Part shown: in pieces, positions 1 to 7,023 of the stretch | How positions within the stretch are numbered: the stretch's first letter is position 1 | Layout: each line of letters opens with the position of its first letter | Assembly: GCA_025937035.1 (NCBI GenBank) | Contig: JAICSG010000049.1 | Coordinates: 1 to 12,564, forward strand | Direction of reading: 5' to 3' | Origin: Thermoanaerobaculia bacterium | GTDB taxonomy: Bacteria; Acidobacteriota; Thermoanaerobaculia; Multivoradales; UBA5704 | DNA length: 12,564 nucleotides | Position numbers and translations under genes: made by a program | The notes under the pieces: generated by a model | Told to the model about the DNA's origin: nothing | The model's input: only the letters and a program-made list of their open reading frames with translations | Databases searched by the model: none

Positions 1-987
1 GTCCGGGGTCAGGTTCTGGCGCTGGGCCTCCTCCTTGGCGGTGTTGGTGGCTTCCTTGGCGACGTTCTTCACCTTGTCCACCACGCCTTCGGGGGTGAGG
101 CCCTGGTTGCGCGCCTCCTCCTTGACCTTGTCGGCCACGGCCTCGGCGACGTGCTTGCTCTTGTCGAGCATCTGCTGGCTCGTCTCCTTGACCTGATCGA
201 GCAGGTGGTCGCGGGTCTCGCCCATCAGCTCGTCCTCGCGGTCGGTCGAGGGGATGAGGAGCCCGGCGATGACGCCGAGCGCCAGGGTGGCGGCGCCGAC
301 CATGAGGGGGTTCTCCTCCATGGTCTGCCAGAAGCCGACGCGGGCGCGGCGCACCTGGGTCTTCGCTTGGCGGCGGAGGTCCGTGGCCTTGTCCGAGACC
401 TGATGGCCGAGGTTGGACGCCTTGTCGGCGACCTGGTGGCCGAGGCCTGAGGCCTTGTCCGCCACCTGATGGCCAAGGTCGCTCACCTTGTCGCCGGCGC
501 TGGAGAGGGCGTCCTTGGCGCTGCCCGCCACGTCCTGGACCTTGTCCTTGGCGGTGGAGAGCAGGCCGGAATCCTCGTCCGCGTCATAGGAAGAGCCGGA
601 GTAGGAGCCGGTCCCGGCATAGCCCTGCCGGTAGGAGGTGCCGCGGCTGTAGCGGTAGTCCCCGCGGTCGAGGCCGTCGTAGGCGTCCGACTTGCGGGAG
701 CTCTCGACCATCAGCCAGCCGAGGCCGAGGCCGACGACCGCCGCGGGCATCGGATGCTCGCGGGCGACCTGCCAGAGCTTGCTGGCGCCGGTGGTGGAGC
801 CCCCCTTGAAGAGGCTCCAGAGCTCCAGGCCGATCTCCTTGGGGGTGAGCTTCGCGTCGAGCGCCGCGAAGGTGTCGTCCATATCGGACCGGGTGCGGTC
901 GATCTCCGAACGGATCTCCCGGGAGCTGCGCCCGCGGCCCGCGTCCAGATCCGAGTCTCTCGTCACGAAATCTTCTGTTTGAGCCAT
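1..987 (-). CDS. DUF3618-domain membrane-anchored stress protein, C-terminus beyond the window
   Basis: The frame is open from ATG 987 to base 1 (329 codons, no stop), so the C-terminus is missing. Residues 23-49 match the DUF3618 signature (SREIRSEIDRTRSDMDD followed by TFAALDAKL). A hydrophobic stretch lies at about 82-94 and a clearer membrane segment at about 228-246 (ENPLMVGAATLALGVIAGLL), as in DUF3618 and nutrient-deprivation-induced proteins. Between them lie a Ser/Tyr/Gly-rich linker and three 11-residue repeats (172-204). After the membrane segment comes an amphipathic Lys/Glu/Ala-rich tail with a second repeat (EEARNQGLTPE at 290-300, EEAQRQNLTPD at 319-329). The start is supported by AGGAG at 996-1000. 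It overlaps the holin-X stop by 25 bp, so translational coupling is likely. The role is inferred: envelope or desiccation stress protection with LEA-like helices. Family assignment is fairly sure, function is not. Confidence 0.8.
   Translation of the reverse strand, partial: MAQTEDFVTRDSDLDAGRGRSSREIRSEIDRTRSDMDDTFAALDAKLTPKEIGLELWSLFKGGSTTGASKLWQVAREHPMPAAVVGLGLGWLMVESSRKSDAYDGLDRGDYRYSRGTSYRQGYAGTGSYSGSSYDADEDSGLLSTAKDKVQDVAGSAKDALSSAGDKVSDLGHQVADKASGLGHQVADKASNLGHQVSDKATDLRRQAKTQVRRARVGFWQTMEENPLMVGAATLALGVIAGLLIPSTDREDELMGETRDHLLDQVKETSQQMLDKSKHVAEAVADKVKEEARNQGLTPEGVVDKVKNVAKEATNTAKEEAQRQNLTPD
376..474 (-). repeat. Three tandem 33-bp repeats encoding 11-residue LEA-like units
   Basis: Residues 172-204 of the DUF3618 protein read GHQVADKASGL, GHQVADKASNL, GHQVSDKATDL. 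The 11-residue period with Lys/Asp/Ala is typical of LEA-type amphipathic helices. The underlying DNA is a 33-bp tandem repeat with few changes, which suggests recent unit duplication. Confidence 0.85.
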
Positions 988-1391
988 TCTTTGTTCTCCT
1001 GCAAGCTTTGGGTGGTTCTCTTGGGAGTGATGCTCTCTTGCTTGAGGGTCGCGAGCGCCTTCTTGATGAGGGAGTAGCCGATCGCCGCCAGGACGATCCC
1101 GACGATGAGCGGAGCCAGCCAGGCCGCCACTCCCAGGGACATGAATTTGTTGAGGAGCGACGTCAGGCCATAGACCACCGCGAGAAGGAGGGCGATGGCG
1201 CCCAGGAAGGCCACGCCGCCGCCGACGGCGACCTCGCCGAGGTTGGCCCCCACGCGCGAGGCCTTCTCGGACATCTCCGTCTTGGCGAGATCCACCTCCT
1301 GCTTGAGCAGGGTGCTGGACTCGTGGGTCAGCTCCTTCAGCAGTTGGCCGATGCTCCGGTCTTCTTTGTTGCGTTCACCTGGTACTGCCAT
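963..1391 (-). CDS. Phage holin family / holin-X (DUF1469-like) membrane protein
   Basis: This 142-aa protein has a charged N-terminal amphipathic helix (about 11-45: SIGQLLKELTHE, then LLKQEVDLAKTEM), two membrane segments (about 54-78 and 87-108) and a basic Lys-rich tail. This is the standard layout of the holin-X/DUF1469 family, and LLKQEVDLAKTEM is a strong family hallmark. Despite the name, members are usually housekeeping or stress membrane proteins and not lysis factors, and no phage gene is nearby. The ATG at 1391 is preceded by GAGGTGA a few bases upstream. The gene starts 8 bp after the upstream 217-aa gene ends, and its stop overlaps the start of the DUF3618 gene, so the three form one operon. 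Confidence 0.85.
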   Translation of the reverse strand: MAVPGERNKEDRSIGQLLKELTHESSTLLKQEVDLAKTEMSEKASRVGANLGEVAVGGGVAFLGAIALLLAVVYGLTSLLNKFMSLGVAAWLAPLIVGIVLAAIGYSLIKKALATLKQESITPKRTTQSLQENKEWLKQKIS

Positions 1392-1399
1392 GGCTCACC

Positions 1400-2053
1400 T
1401 CAGACTCCCAGCGGCTCGTCGTAACGCGTGGTGCCGGCGTGGCCCAAGCCGGAGCCCTGGGTGGTGGAACCGTAGGAGGGGCGGCCGGTGGACGTCCCGA
1501 GGGTCGGGCCGCGGCGGGCGGATTGAGGGTAGCCGGTCCAGTTGCCGCCGTCGTAGCCGAGGTTGCCGCTTCCCGTCTCAGGGCTGGACGCCTTGAGGAA
1601 GCGGGCCAGCATCAGCCCCGCGATCAGGGTGCCGCCGAGGAAGACCTCGGGGCGGCGGCGGGCGAAATTCTCCGTGTCGCGCACGAAGTCCCGCAGCTCG
1701 CTGTCGCGCAGGTAGCTCGAGAGCTTCTCGACCTGCTGGGCGGCGCGGTCGGCGTAGTGGCCGAAGTCGCCGGCCTCCTGGCCCTCGTTCAGCTTGCGGC
1801 CGGCCTCGCGCAACGCGCCGGCCAGGGAATGCAGGCGGTCGGCCGCCTGATCCTTCTGCTCCCCGACGAGGGTCTGCACGTGGTCGCGCGCCTGGTTGGC
1901 CACGTCCTTCGCCTGCTCCTTGGCGTCGCTGGCGAGATTCTTGACCTGCTCCTTGGCGTCCTGAGCGAGATTCTGGTGAGGGGGGAGCTCGTGGTTGGGG
2001 TCGAGGACTGGTGTGGCGGTCTGGCCGCCTCCGACGTCTGTTCGCTTTGCCAT
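1400..2053 (-). CDS. Nutrient-deprivation-induced-type, LEA-like membrane protein
   Basis: The protein has 217 aa from ATG 2053. An in-frame ATG lies 63 bp further upstream, but MAKRTD is preferred because AGGAGAGG sits just upstream of it. Residues 28-60 are Lys/Glu/Ala/Gln-rich with 11-residue periodicity (AQDAKEQVKNL, ASDAKEQAKDV). A second helical region (about 70-135) follows, then the motif NFARRRPEVFLGGTLIAGL with a membrane segment at about 136-153, and a Gly/Ser/Thr/Tyr-rich disordered tail. The R-x-P-x-x-F/L-G-G membrane motif is typical of proteins annotated as nutrient-deprivation-induced, which often sit with holin-X and DUF3618 genes. This is the first gene of the operon. Inferred role: stress-induced envelope protein. 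Confidence 0.75.
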   Translation of the reverse strand: MAKRTDVGGGQTATPVLDPNHELPPHQNLAQDAKEQVKNLASDAKEQAKDVANQARDHVQTLVGEQKDQAADRLHSLAGALREAGRKLNEGQEAGDFGHYADRAAQQVEKLSSYLRDSELRDFVRDTENFARRRPEVFLGGTLIAGLMLARFLKASSPETGSGNLGYDGGNWTGYPQSARRGPTLGTSTGRPSYGSTTQGSGLGHAGTTRYDEPLGV

Positions 2054-2061
2054 CGTGACCT

Positions 2062-2066
2062 CTCCT
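2062..2066 (-). promoter_or_regulatory. Shine-Dalgarno deciding the start of the 217-aa stress gene
   Basis: The minus strand reads AGGAG followed by 8 nt to ATG 2053. No comparable site supports the in-frame ATG at 2116, so the shorter protein is annotated. Confidence 0.7.
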
Positions 2067-2117
2067 TCCGATGTGGTAGTTAGCCCGCTGTGCTTTGTAG
2101 CCCCTGAGGAGAGCACA

Positions 2118-2138
2118 TGACCTTCGACTGCAAGGTCA
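2118..2138. promoter_or_regulatory. Perfect inverted repeat in the divergent promoter region (putative operator)
   Basis: TGACCTT, 7 nt, AAGGTCA forms a perfect dyad in the 161-bp gap (2054-2214) between the divergent stress operon and the RidA-family gene. On the minus strand a -35-like TTGACC (2134-2139) overlaps the right arm, though no good -10 was found at the expected distance. A near-palindrome TTCGAAATTTGAA follows at 2144-2156. The size and two-arm symmetry fit a dimeric repressor or activator site. The rest of the gap shows no gene. Confidence 0.4.
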
Positions 2139-2214
2139 ACGCGTTCGAAATTTGAATGAGCAAGAGGTGTGCCACAATCGCTTTCCAGCGGAATTCGAAA
2201 AAGGGAGATCCGAA

Positions 2215-2619
2215 ATGTCGAACGGACGGCAAAACATTTCCAGCGGCGCCCCCTGGGAGCCGATCGTCGGGTATTCGCGGGCGGTGCGGGTGGGGCCCTA
2301 CATCCACGTGGCCGGCACCACGGGGATCGACGCCGAGGGCAACGTGGTGGGCCAGGACGACCCCTATGCCCAGTCGGTCCAGGCGCTGCGGAACATCGAG
2401 GCGGCGCTTATCCAAGCGGGGGCGGGGATGGCGGACGTGGTGCGCACCCGCGTCTTCACCACCGACATCTCGCGCTGGCAGGAGATCGGCCGGGCGCACG
2501 GCGAATTCTTCCGCGATGTCCGCCCGGCCAGCACCATGGTGGAGATCAGCCGCCTGATCTCGCCCGACATGCTGGTCGAGATCGAGGCGGACGCGATCCT
2601 GCCGGACCCTCACCCCTGA
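2215..2619 (+). CDS. RidA/YjgF/UK114-family protein lacking the canonical catalytic Arg
   Basis: The protein has 134 aa, the usual family length. ATG 2215 is chosen because GGGAG precedes it at proper spacing; an in-frame ATG at 2152 would add 21 residues with no family match. Seen: [17 protein letters not shown] near the N-terminus, then [26 protein letters not shown], and the C-terminal [23 protein letters not shown]. Canonical RidA deaminases have PARSCVE here, where the Arg (R105 in E. coli) binds the substrate carboxylate. This protein has Ser106 at the aligned position, as in Rid subfamilies without that Arg. So 2-aminoacrylate/imine deaminase activity is doubtful and the substrate is unknown. 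It is the only plus-strand gene, divergent from the stress operon and convergent with the cytochrome gene. Confidence 0.9.
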   Translation: MSNGRQNISSGAPWEPIVGYSRAVRVGPYIHVAGTTGIDAEGNVVGQDDPYAQSVQALRNIEAALIQAGAGMADVVRTRVFTTDISRWQEIGRAHGEFFRDVRPASTMVEISRLISPDMLVEIEADAILPDPHP

Positions 2620-2662
2620 CCCCTCTCCCGTCCCCTCCCGGCCTCCCTCGCCGGGAGAGGGG
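2620..2662. terminator. Hairpin between convergent genes (REP-like, possible bidirectional terminator)
   Basis: CCCCTCTCCCG (2620-2630) pairs perfectly with CGGGAGAGGGG (2652-2662) over 11 bp around a 21-nt spacer that can form alternative internal stems. It begins directly after the RidA-family stop codon and ends 16 bp before the convergent cytochrome stop. There is no U-tract, so it may be a dispersed REP-like element acting as an mRNA end or stabiliser. CCCTCTCC...GGAGAGGG elements recur in many GC-rich genomes. Confidence 0.6.
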
Positions 2663-2678
2663 GAAAGCTTGAGGCGCT

Positions 2679-3065
2679 CTACCTGGCGAGCGAGCGGACA
2701 TAGGCCACGGCGTCGCGGAGCTGCTGGTCGGTCATGACCTTGCCCCAGGGGAGCATCTTCGGGGAGAGGCCGATGGCCGGACCGCCGTCGCGCACCACGA
2801 GATAGAGCTCCCAGTCGGAGCGCTTGGCGAGCAGGCCGGGGGTGGCGAAATCGGCCGGCTTCGGGTTGAGCGAGGCCGCGAGCTTGCCGCGGCCGTCCCC
2901 CGTCTCGCCGTGGCAGAGGGCGCAGCGCTGCATGTACTCCGCCCGGCCCCGCACCGGGTCGCCGTTCAGCCGGAACCCTGGCGGCTCCGGGGGAGCCGCC
3001 AGGACCGTCATCACCGGGCCGGCGAGGAGCAGCAGGACGAGGACGGCCGTCCTCCAGGAGGTCAA
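2679..3065 (-). CDS. Small periplasmic class I c-type cytochrome
   Basis: The protein has 128 aa with a Sec signal peptide (about 1-23, hydrophobic core AVLVLLLLAGPVM, cleavage near VLA/AP). A single c-type haem motif is C48-A-L-C51-H52, and the likely distal ligand is Met104 in SPKMLPWG. The flanking text (RGRAEYMQRCALCHGETGDG, MTDQQLRDAVAYVRSL) is classic monohaem cytochrome c. The start is TTG at 3065, overlapping the TGA of the upstream 87-aa gene as TTGA, with GGGAG about 10 nt upstream. No other start fits a full signal peptide. It is probably an electron-transfer protein. Its link to the small precursor-like gene is unexplained and may only reflect co-transcription. Confidence 0.9.
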   Translation of the reverse strand: MTSWRTAVLVLLLLAGPVMTVLAAPPEPPGFRLNGDPVRGRAEYMQRCALCHGETGDGRGKLAASLNPKPADFATPGLLAKRSDWELYLVVRDGGPAIGLSPKMLPWGKVMTDQQLRDAVAYVRSLAR

Positions 3066-3325
3066 CGCGGGCCGTCTCCCAGGGTCAGCGTCTCCCGGAG
3101 CTGACTCCGCAGGAGGGCCAGGTCCGCCCCCGTCCGCGGCGCGTAGGCGGGCTCGTTGCCGGTATTCGAGGTGATCTGGCCGCAGTCCAACTCATCCTCC
3201 TCCTCGTCCTCGTCCTCATCGGCGGAGGTGATCTGGCCACAGAGCGCGAAGCCGGGCTGCACGAGGGCGTTGAGTTTCCCGGTAGGGAGGAGGTCGATCA
3301 ACAGATCCCTGGACTCGAAGCTCAT
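3062..3325 (-). CDS. Putative RiPP precursor peptide with two CGQITS units (87 aa)
   Basis: I know no named family for this protein. It parallels the 97-aa protein at 10633-10926: M-S-F at the N-terminus, Leu8, Pro14, first Cys at 29, and a C-terminal tail LALLRSQLRETLTLG matching that protein's tail at 10 of 15 positions. Between them lie two identical units CGQITS (29-34 and 48-53), 19 residues apart. They are separated by an Asp/Glu tract (about 36-47). Each unit has Cys followed three residues later by Thr, so each could carry one thioether ring. ATG 3325 has AGGAGG 5 nt upstream. The gene follows the tandem-kinase/TolB gene after 107 bp and overlaps the cytochrome start by 4 bp. That it is a substrate of the kinase-LanC/lyase pair upstream is inference. 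Alternatives: a small acidic regulatory protein, or a non-modified kinase substrate. Confidence 0.65.
   Translation of the reverse strand: MSFESRDLLIDLLPTGKLNALVQPGFALCGQITSADEDEDEEEDELDCGQITSNTGNEPAYAPRTGADLALLRSQLRETLTLGDGPR
3168..3242 (-). repeat. Direct repeat encoding the CGQITS core units
   Basis: Two 18-bp copies (3168-3185 and 3225-3242) differ at one base and are 57 bp (19 codons) apart. They encode identical CGQITS segments and flank a run of GAG/GAC codons. The near-identity at DNA level suggests internal duplication of the core. Confidence 0.75.
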
Positions 3326-3336
3326 AGTTTCCTCCT

Positions 3337-3375
3337 GGGCCGAAGCCCGATTCGATCGCCGGCACGAGGCCGGCG
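3337..3375 (-). promoter_or_regulatory. Two GC hairpins in the leader of the 87-aa gene
   Basis: GGGC-CGAA-GCCC (3337-3348) directly abuts the AGGAGG Shine-Dalgarno (3331-3336). CGCCGGC-ACGAG-GCCGGCG (3357-3375) is a perfect 7-bp stem. Both lie in the 107-bp gap between the kinase-TolB stop and the 87-aa start. They could attenuate or terminate read-through from the kinase gene, or control translation. No U-tract follows. Confidence 0.4.
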
Positions 3376-3403
3376 GACAGGTTCGCTCTAGACGGATGCT
3401 GAA

Positions 3404-3436
3404 AGTCTATCAGATGTGTAGAGACGTCAAAGTCAA
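3404..3436 (-). promoter_or_regulatory. Weak sigma70-like promoter candidate for the 87-aa gene
   Basis: The minus strand carries TTGACT (3431-3436, overlapping the kinase stop codon) and TTGACG (3425-3430). TAGACT follows at 3404-3409, 15 nt after TTGACG. The -35 matches are good, but spacing and -10 are poor. It would allow the precursor to be made independently of the kinase gene. Confidence 0.3.
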
Positions 3437-6400
3437 CGCTCGTCAACGCCGGCCAGGGTGAGCATCCAGATGTCCCCCTCGTCGGCCGAGCGCACGGCGT
3501 AGAGCCATCGGTCATCCGGGGTCGTGGAGACCGAGGTGAAAACGAAGCTCTGGGGAGGCTCCAGGAGAAGGCGGGAGACCTTCGTGCGGAGATCGCACAG
3601 AAAGATCTTTCCCTCTTCAAAATAAAGGAGCGTACGACCGTCATGGAGCCAGCGGGGGACGATCCCTGTATCCGTCAGGCGCAGGTAACGGCCCGTGGCC
3701 AGCTCGTAGACGACCACGCCCGGGATACTCACCCCATCCGTCCGTTCCAGAGTGCCGGCGAGATAGGCGCCGTCCGGAGACCAGGAGGTGGCCGCGAGGA
3801 CCTCCCTGCCTCCGGCCGTCGGCAGCATCTGCACCCGTCCGCGGAAGGCGGGGTCGAGATCGATCAAGCCCGCGCCATGCGAGCCGAGGGTCGCCACGAT
3901 CCGCCGGCCGTCCGGTGAGGGGATGGGATTGAACAGGGGGTCGGGAGTGCCGTGGGGGATCGCCTGGAGCCCGCTACCGTCCGCGCGGATTGACCAGGCG
4001 CCGTAGCTGCCGGAGCGGTTGGAATAGAAGAGGATGCGCGAGCCGTCGGGAAACCAGAGCGGGACGCGGTCTTTGGCGGGGTCGCTGGTGAGTTGGCGCG
4101 GGGCGCTGCTGCCGTCCGCGCGCATTACGAAGAGGTCCTCCTGAGGATAGGAGGTGTAGAAGACGACCCACTGCCCGTCCGGCGACACGTCCGCCGTGCG
4201 GACGGCGCGGGACCCCTGCGTGATTGGTTGGAGCTTCCCGGCGACCTGCATCGCCGCCGGGTTGAGCGGCCACCGCTCCAGGTTCGACTTCCGCTCGTCG
4301 GTCGCATAGACGATCTGCCGGCCGTCCCGCGAGATGCTCAGCAAACCCAGCGGTTGAGAGGAGGTGGTGATCGCCTGGGGCTCGCCCTTCACCCGGCCCG
4401 AGGCCTCGTCGATCGGCACCCGCCAGACGTTCATGCTGCCTCTGCGGTCCGAGACGTAATAGAGATTCTGGCCGTCGGGCGACCAGACGGGGTCCCAGTT
4501 GACGTTGTCATCATCGATCACCGGCACGGGCGAGCCCCCTTGCACGGAGATTGTCCAGAGGATGCGCCGCGCCTTTCCATTGGGGATGCCCCAATAGGCG
4601 ATCCGTTGGCCGTTGGGGGACCAGCTCGGCTGCACGGCATCCCCGGGGCTCAGGAGCCGCTTCTCCCCCGTGGCCACGTCCACAATCCAGAGCTGGCTGG
4701 TCTGCCGGCGCTCCAGGGGGGTGGCGACCCCCTCCGTGGCGAAGACAATCTTCCGGCTGTCGGGCGACCAGGCGGGGTTGAAACCGAAGTTGGTGATCCG
4801 GCGGGGAGACTCGCCCGTGGCCCCCATCACGAAGAGTCCGCCCCCCTCCCGGTCGGAACGGAAGGCGATCTGCTGGCCGTCGGGAGAAAAGACCGGCTGG
4901 ATGTCATCCGTGGGGGAGTCAGGCGTGAGGTTGGTCGGATTGCCGCCGCCGACCCGTTTCAGGTAGATGTCGGCGTTGCCGTCCCGCGACTTCACATAGA
5001 GCAGGGAGCCGCCGTCCGGCGAGAGGCTCGGGAACGTCTCGCGCCCCTCCAGGTCGGTGAGAGGGACGATGTTCTCAACCACCACGGGGACCGCTCCTCG
5101 GCCACTGGCACGCAGCCAGACGCCGATGGCCACCAGCGCCGCCAGGGCTCCCAGCCCCACGATCGCCCAGAGCCAGGGGTGGCTCCGCAGGATGGGGCGC
5201 TCCGGCTGGGTCCGCACCGTGGTGGTCATGGTCTGGTTGCGCAGGGCGCGCAGATCGCCCAGCGGCCCCTCGGCGGATGGGTAGCGTTCCGCCGGGTTCT
5301 TGGCGAGGAGGCCCTCGACGATCCGCTCGAGCTCGGGCGGAGTCTCCGAGCGCACCTCGGTGAGCGGCTTCGGCGGCTCGTTCAGGATGCCGTAGAGCAC
5401 CGCCTGATCGTGCTCGCCGCGGAAGGGGCGGCGGCCGGCGACCAGCTCGTAGAGCACGATGCCGAAGGACCAGAGGTCGGTGCGGTGGTCCACGTCCTCG
5501 CCGCGGGCCTGCTCCGGGGACATGTAGGCCGGGGTCCCCACCGAGGAGCCGGTGCGGGTGATCGCCGCCGCTCCCACCAGCTTGGCGAGGCCGAAGTCGA
5601 GGATCTTCACCACCCCGTCGGCGGTGACCATGATGTTGGCCGGCTTGATGTCGCGGTGGACGATCCCGCCCCGGTGGGCCTTGGCGAGCCCGCGGGCGAT
5701 CTGCTCGGCGAGGTCGATCGCCTCGTCGATGGGGATGGGCGACCGCTCGATCCGCCGGCGCAGGGTCTCGCCGTCGTAGTAGGGCATGGCGAGATAGAGG
5801 CGGCCGTCGTCGGTCTCCCCCACCTCGTGGATGGTGCAGATGTTGGGGTGGTCCAGCACCGAGGCGGCCCGCGCCTCCTGGAGGAAGCGGGATTTGGCCT
5901 CCGGATCGCGCGTCAGCTCGGGCGGCAGGAACTTGAGCGCCACCGTGCGCGCCAGGCGGAGGTCCTCGGCCTTGTAGATCACCCCCATCCCTCCCCCGCC
6001 GGTGTATTCGAGGATGCGGTAGTGGGCGAGCGTCTTTCCCACCAGATGGTCGGTGTCCCCGAAGACCGAGGAGCCGGCGGAAGGGTGGGACGGGAATTCC
6101 CGCAGGGTGGGATCGAGGGTCTCGACCGGCACGGAGGCCCCGAGGCGGCCGGCCAGGGCCAGCAGGTCCTCCCGCATCGTCTCTATGCTCGGATACCGGT
6201 CCCCGGCCTTCTTGGCCAGGGCTCGCGCGGTGATCCGCGCCAGCTCCGGGGGGACCTCGGAGCGCAGGGAGGTCATGGGATCGGGCTCGCGGTTGAGGAT
6301 GCCGCGGATGCGCTCGTGGTCGTTGTCGCCCGGGAACGGCGTCCGGCCGGTGACCATCTCGTAGAGCACGACTCCCAGGGACCAGATGTCGGTGCGGGGA

Positions 6401-6996
6401 TCGATCTCCTCGCCGCGGATCTGCTCGGGGGCCATGTACCCGGCGGTGCCCACGGCGGTGCCGTCGCGGGTCAGGCGCGACTGGTCCGCCAGCTTGGCGA
6501 TGCCGAAGTCGACGATCTTCACCCGGCCGTCGGGGGATACGATGACGTTGGCCGGTTTGACGTCCCGGTGGACGATCCCCTTGGCGTGGGCGGCGGCGAG
6601 GCCGGAGGCGATCTGGGCCGCGATCCGGACCGCCTCGGGGAGGGGCAGGGGGCCGCGCTCGATCTTGCGCTTGAGCGTCTCCCCCTCGCAGAAGGCCATG
6701 GCGATGAACAGCCGGCCGTCCTCCGTCTCGTCCACCTCGTAGACGGTGCAGATGTTGGGGTGGTCGACCGCGGACGAGGCCCGGGCCTCGCGCAGGAACC
6801 GGCGGGTATCCGCCTCGCTGGCGCTGCGGTAGGTGGAGAGGAACTTGAGGGCGACCAGCCGTTCGAGCTTGACATCCTCGGCCTTGTACACCACGCCCGC
6901 ACCCCCGCCTCCGAGGCGTTCGAGGACCCTGTAGCGGGAGATGGTGCTGCCGATCAAGAGGGGAGGTTCCTGGGATCGATCCGGGGAGTCTACCAT
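3433..6996 (-). CDS. Tandem Ser/Thr protein kinase with TM segment and C-terminal TolB-like propeller
   Basis: The protein has 1187 aa from ATG 6996. It carries two complete Hanks-type kinase domains. Kinase 1 (about 22-286) has Gly loop GGGGAGVVYKAED, Lys51, HRDVKPANV (143-) and DFG 163-165, with GTAGYMAPEQ after it. Kinase 2 (about 326-585) has GGGGMGVIYKAED, Lys355, HRDIKPANI (447-) and DFG 467-469, with GTPAYMSPEQ. A membrane helix follows (about 609-628), then about 550 residues of TolB/WD40-like propeller with many SPDG-type motifs, probably outside the cytoplasmic membrane. Such kinase-propeller receptors are common in Acidobacteriota-like genomes; two active-looking kinase domains in one chain are less usual. 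A GTG at 7041 would add 15 residues encoded by an inverted repeat, so ATG 6996 is preferred, although its Shine-Dalgarno is weak. Likely role: transmembrane signalling; ligand unknown. Confidence 0.9.
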   Translation of the reverse strand: MVDSPDRSQEPPLLIGSTISRYRVLERLGGGGAGVVYKAEDVKLERLVALKFLSTYRSASEADTRRFLREARASSAVDHPNICTVYEVDETEDGRLFIAMAFCEGETLKRKIERGPLPLPEAVRIAAQIASGLAAAHAKGIVHRDVKPANVIVSPDGRVKIVDFGIAKLADQSRLTRDGTAVGTAGYMAPEQIRGEEIDPRTDIWSLGVVLYEMVTGRTPFPGDNDHERIRGILNREPDPMTSLRSEVPPELARITARALAKKAGDRYPSIETMREDLLALAGRLGASVPVETLDPTLREFPSHPSAGSSVFGDTDHLVGKTLAHYRILEYTGGGGMGVIYKAEDLRLARTVALKFLPPELTRDPEAKSRFLQEARAASVLDHPNICTIHEVGETDDGRLYLAMPYYDGETLRRRIERSPIPIDEAIDLAEQIARGLAKAHRGGIVHRDIKPANIMVTADGVVKILDFGLAKLVGAAAITRTGSSVGTPAYMSPEQARGEDVDHRTDLWSFGIVLYELVAGRRPFRGEHDQAVLYGILNEPPKPLTEVRSETPPELERIVEGLLAKNPAERYPSAEGPLGDLRALRNQTMTTTVRTQPERPILRSHPWLWAIVGLGALAALVAIGVWLRASGRGAVPVVVENIVPLTDLEGRETFPSLSPDGGSLLYVKSRDGNADIYLKRVGGGNPTNLTPDSPTDDIQPVFSPDGQQIAFRSDREGGGLFVMGATGESPRRITNFGFNPAWSPDSRKIVFATEGVATPLERRQTSQLWIVDVATGEKRLLSPGDAVQPSWSPNGQRIAYWGIPNGKARRILWTISVQGGSPVPVIDDDNVNWDPVWSPDGQNLYYVSDRRGSMNVWRVPIDEASGRVKGEPQAITTSSQPLGLLSISRDGRQIVYATDERKSNLERWPLNPAAMQVAGKLQPITQGSRAVRTADVSPDGQWVVFYTSYPQEDLFVMRADGSSAPRQLTSDPAKDRVPLWFPDGSRILFYSNRSGSYGAWSIRADGSGLQAIPHGTPDPLFNPIPSPDGRRIVATLGSHGAGLIDLDPAFRGRVQMLPTAGGREVLAATSWSPDGAYLAGTLERTDGVSIPGVVVYELATGRYLRLTDTGIVPRWLHDGRTLLYFEEGKIFLCDLRTKVSRLLLEPPQSFVFTSVSTTPDDRWLYAVRSADEGDIWMLTLAGVDER

Positions 6997-7023
6997 CCTC
7001 GGACGGGCGGAGGGCTCAACCGA

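Noticed and set aside
963..1391. Phage lysis holin or prophage remnant
   Set aside because: The protein is the holin-X/DUF1469 type found in bacterial stress operons, and no phage gene is present.
2100..2160. EcfG-type (GGAAC...CGTT) general-stress promoter for the stress operon
   Set aside because: Only a partial CGAAC is present with no matching -10 at the expected spacing.
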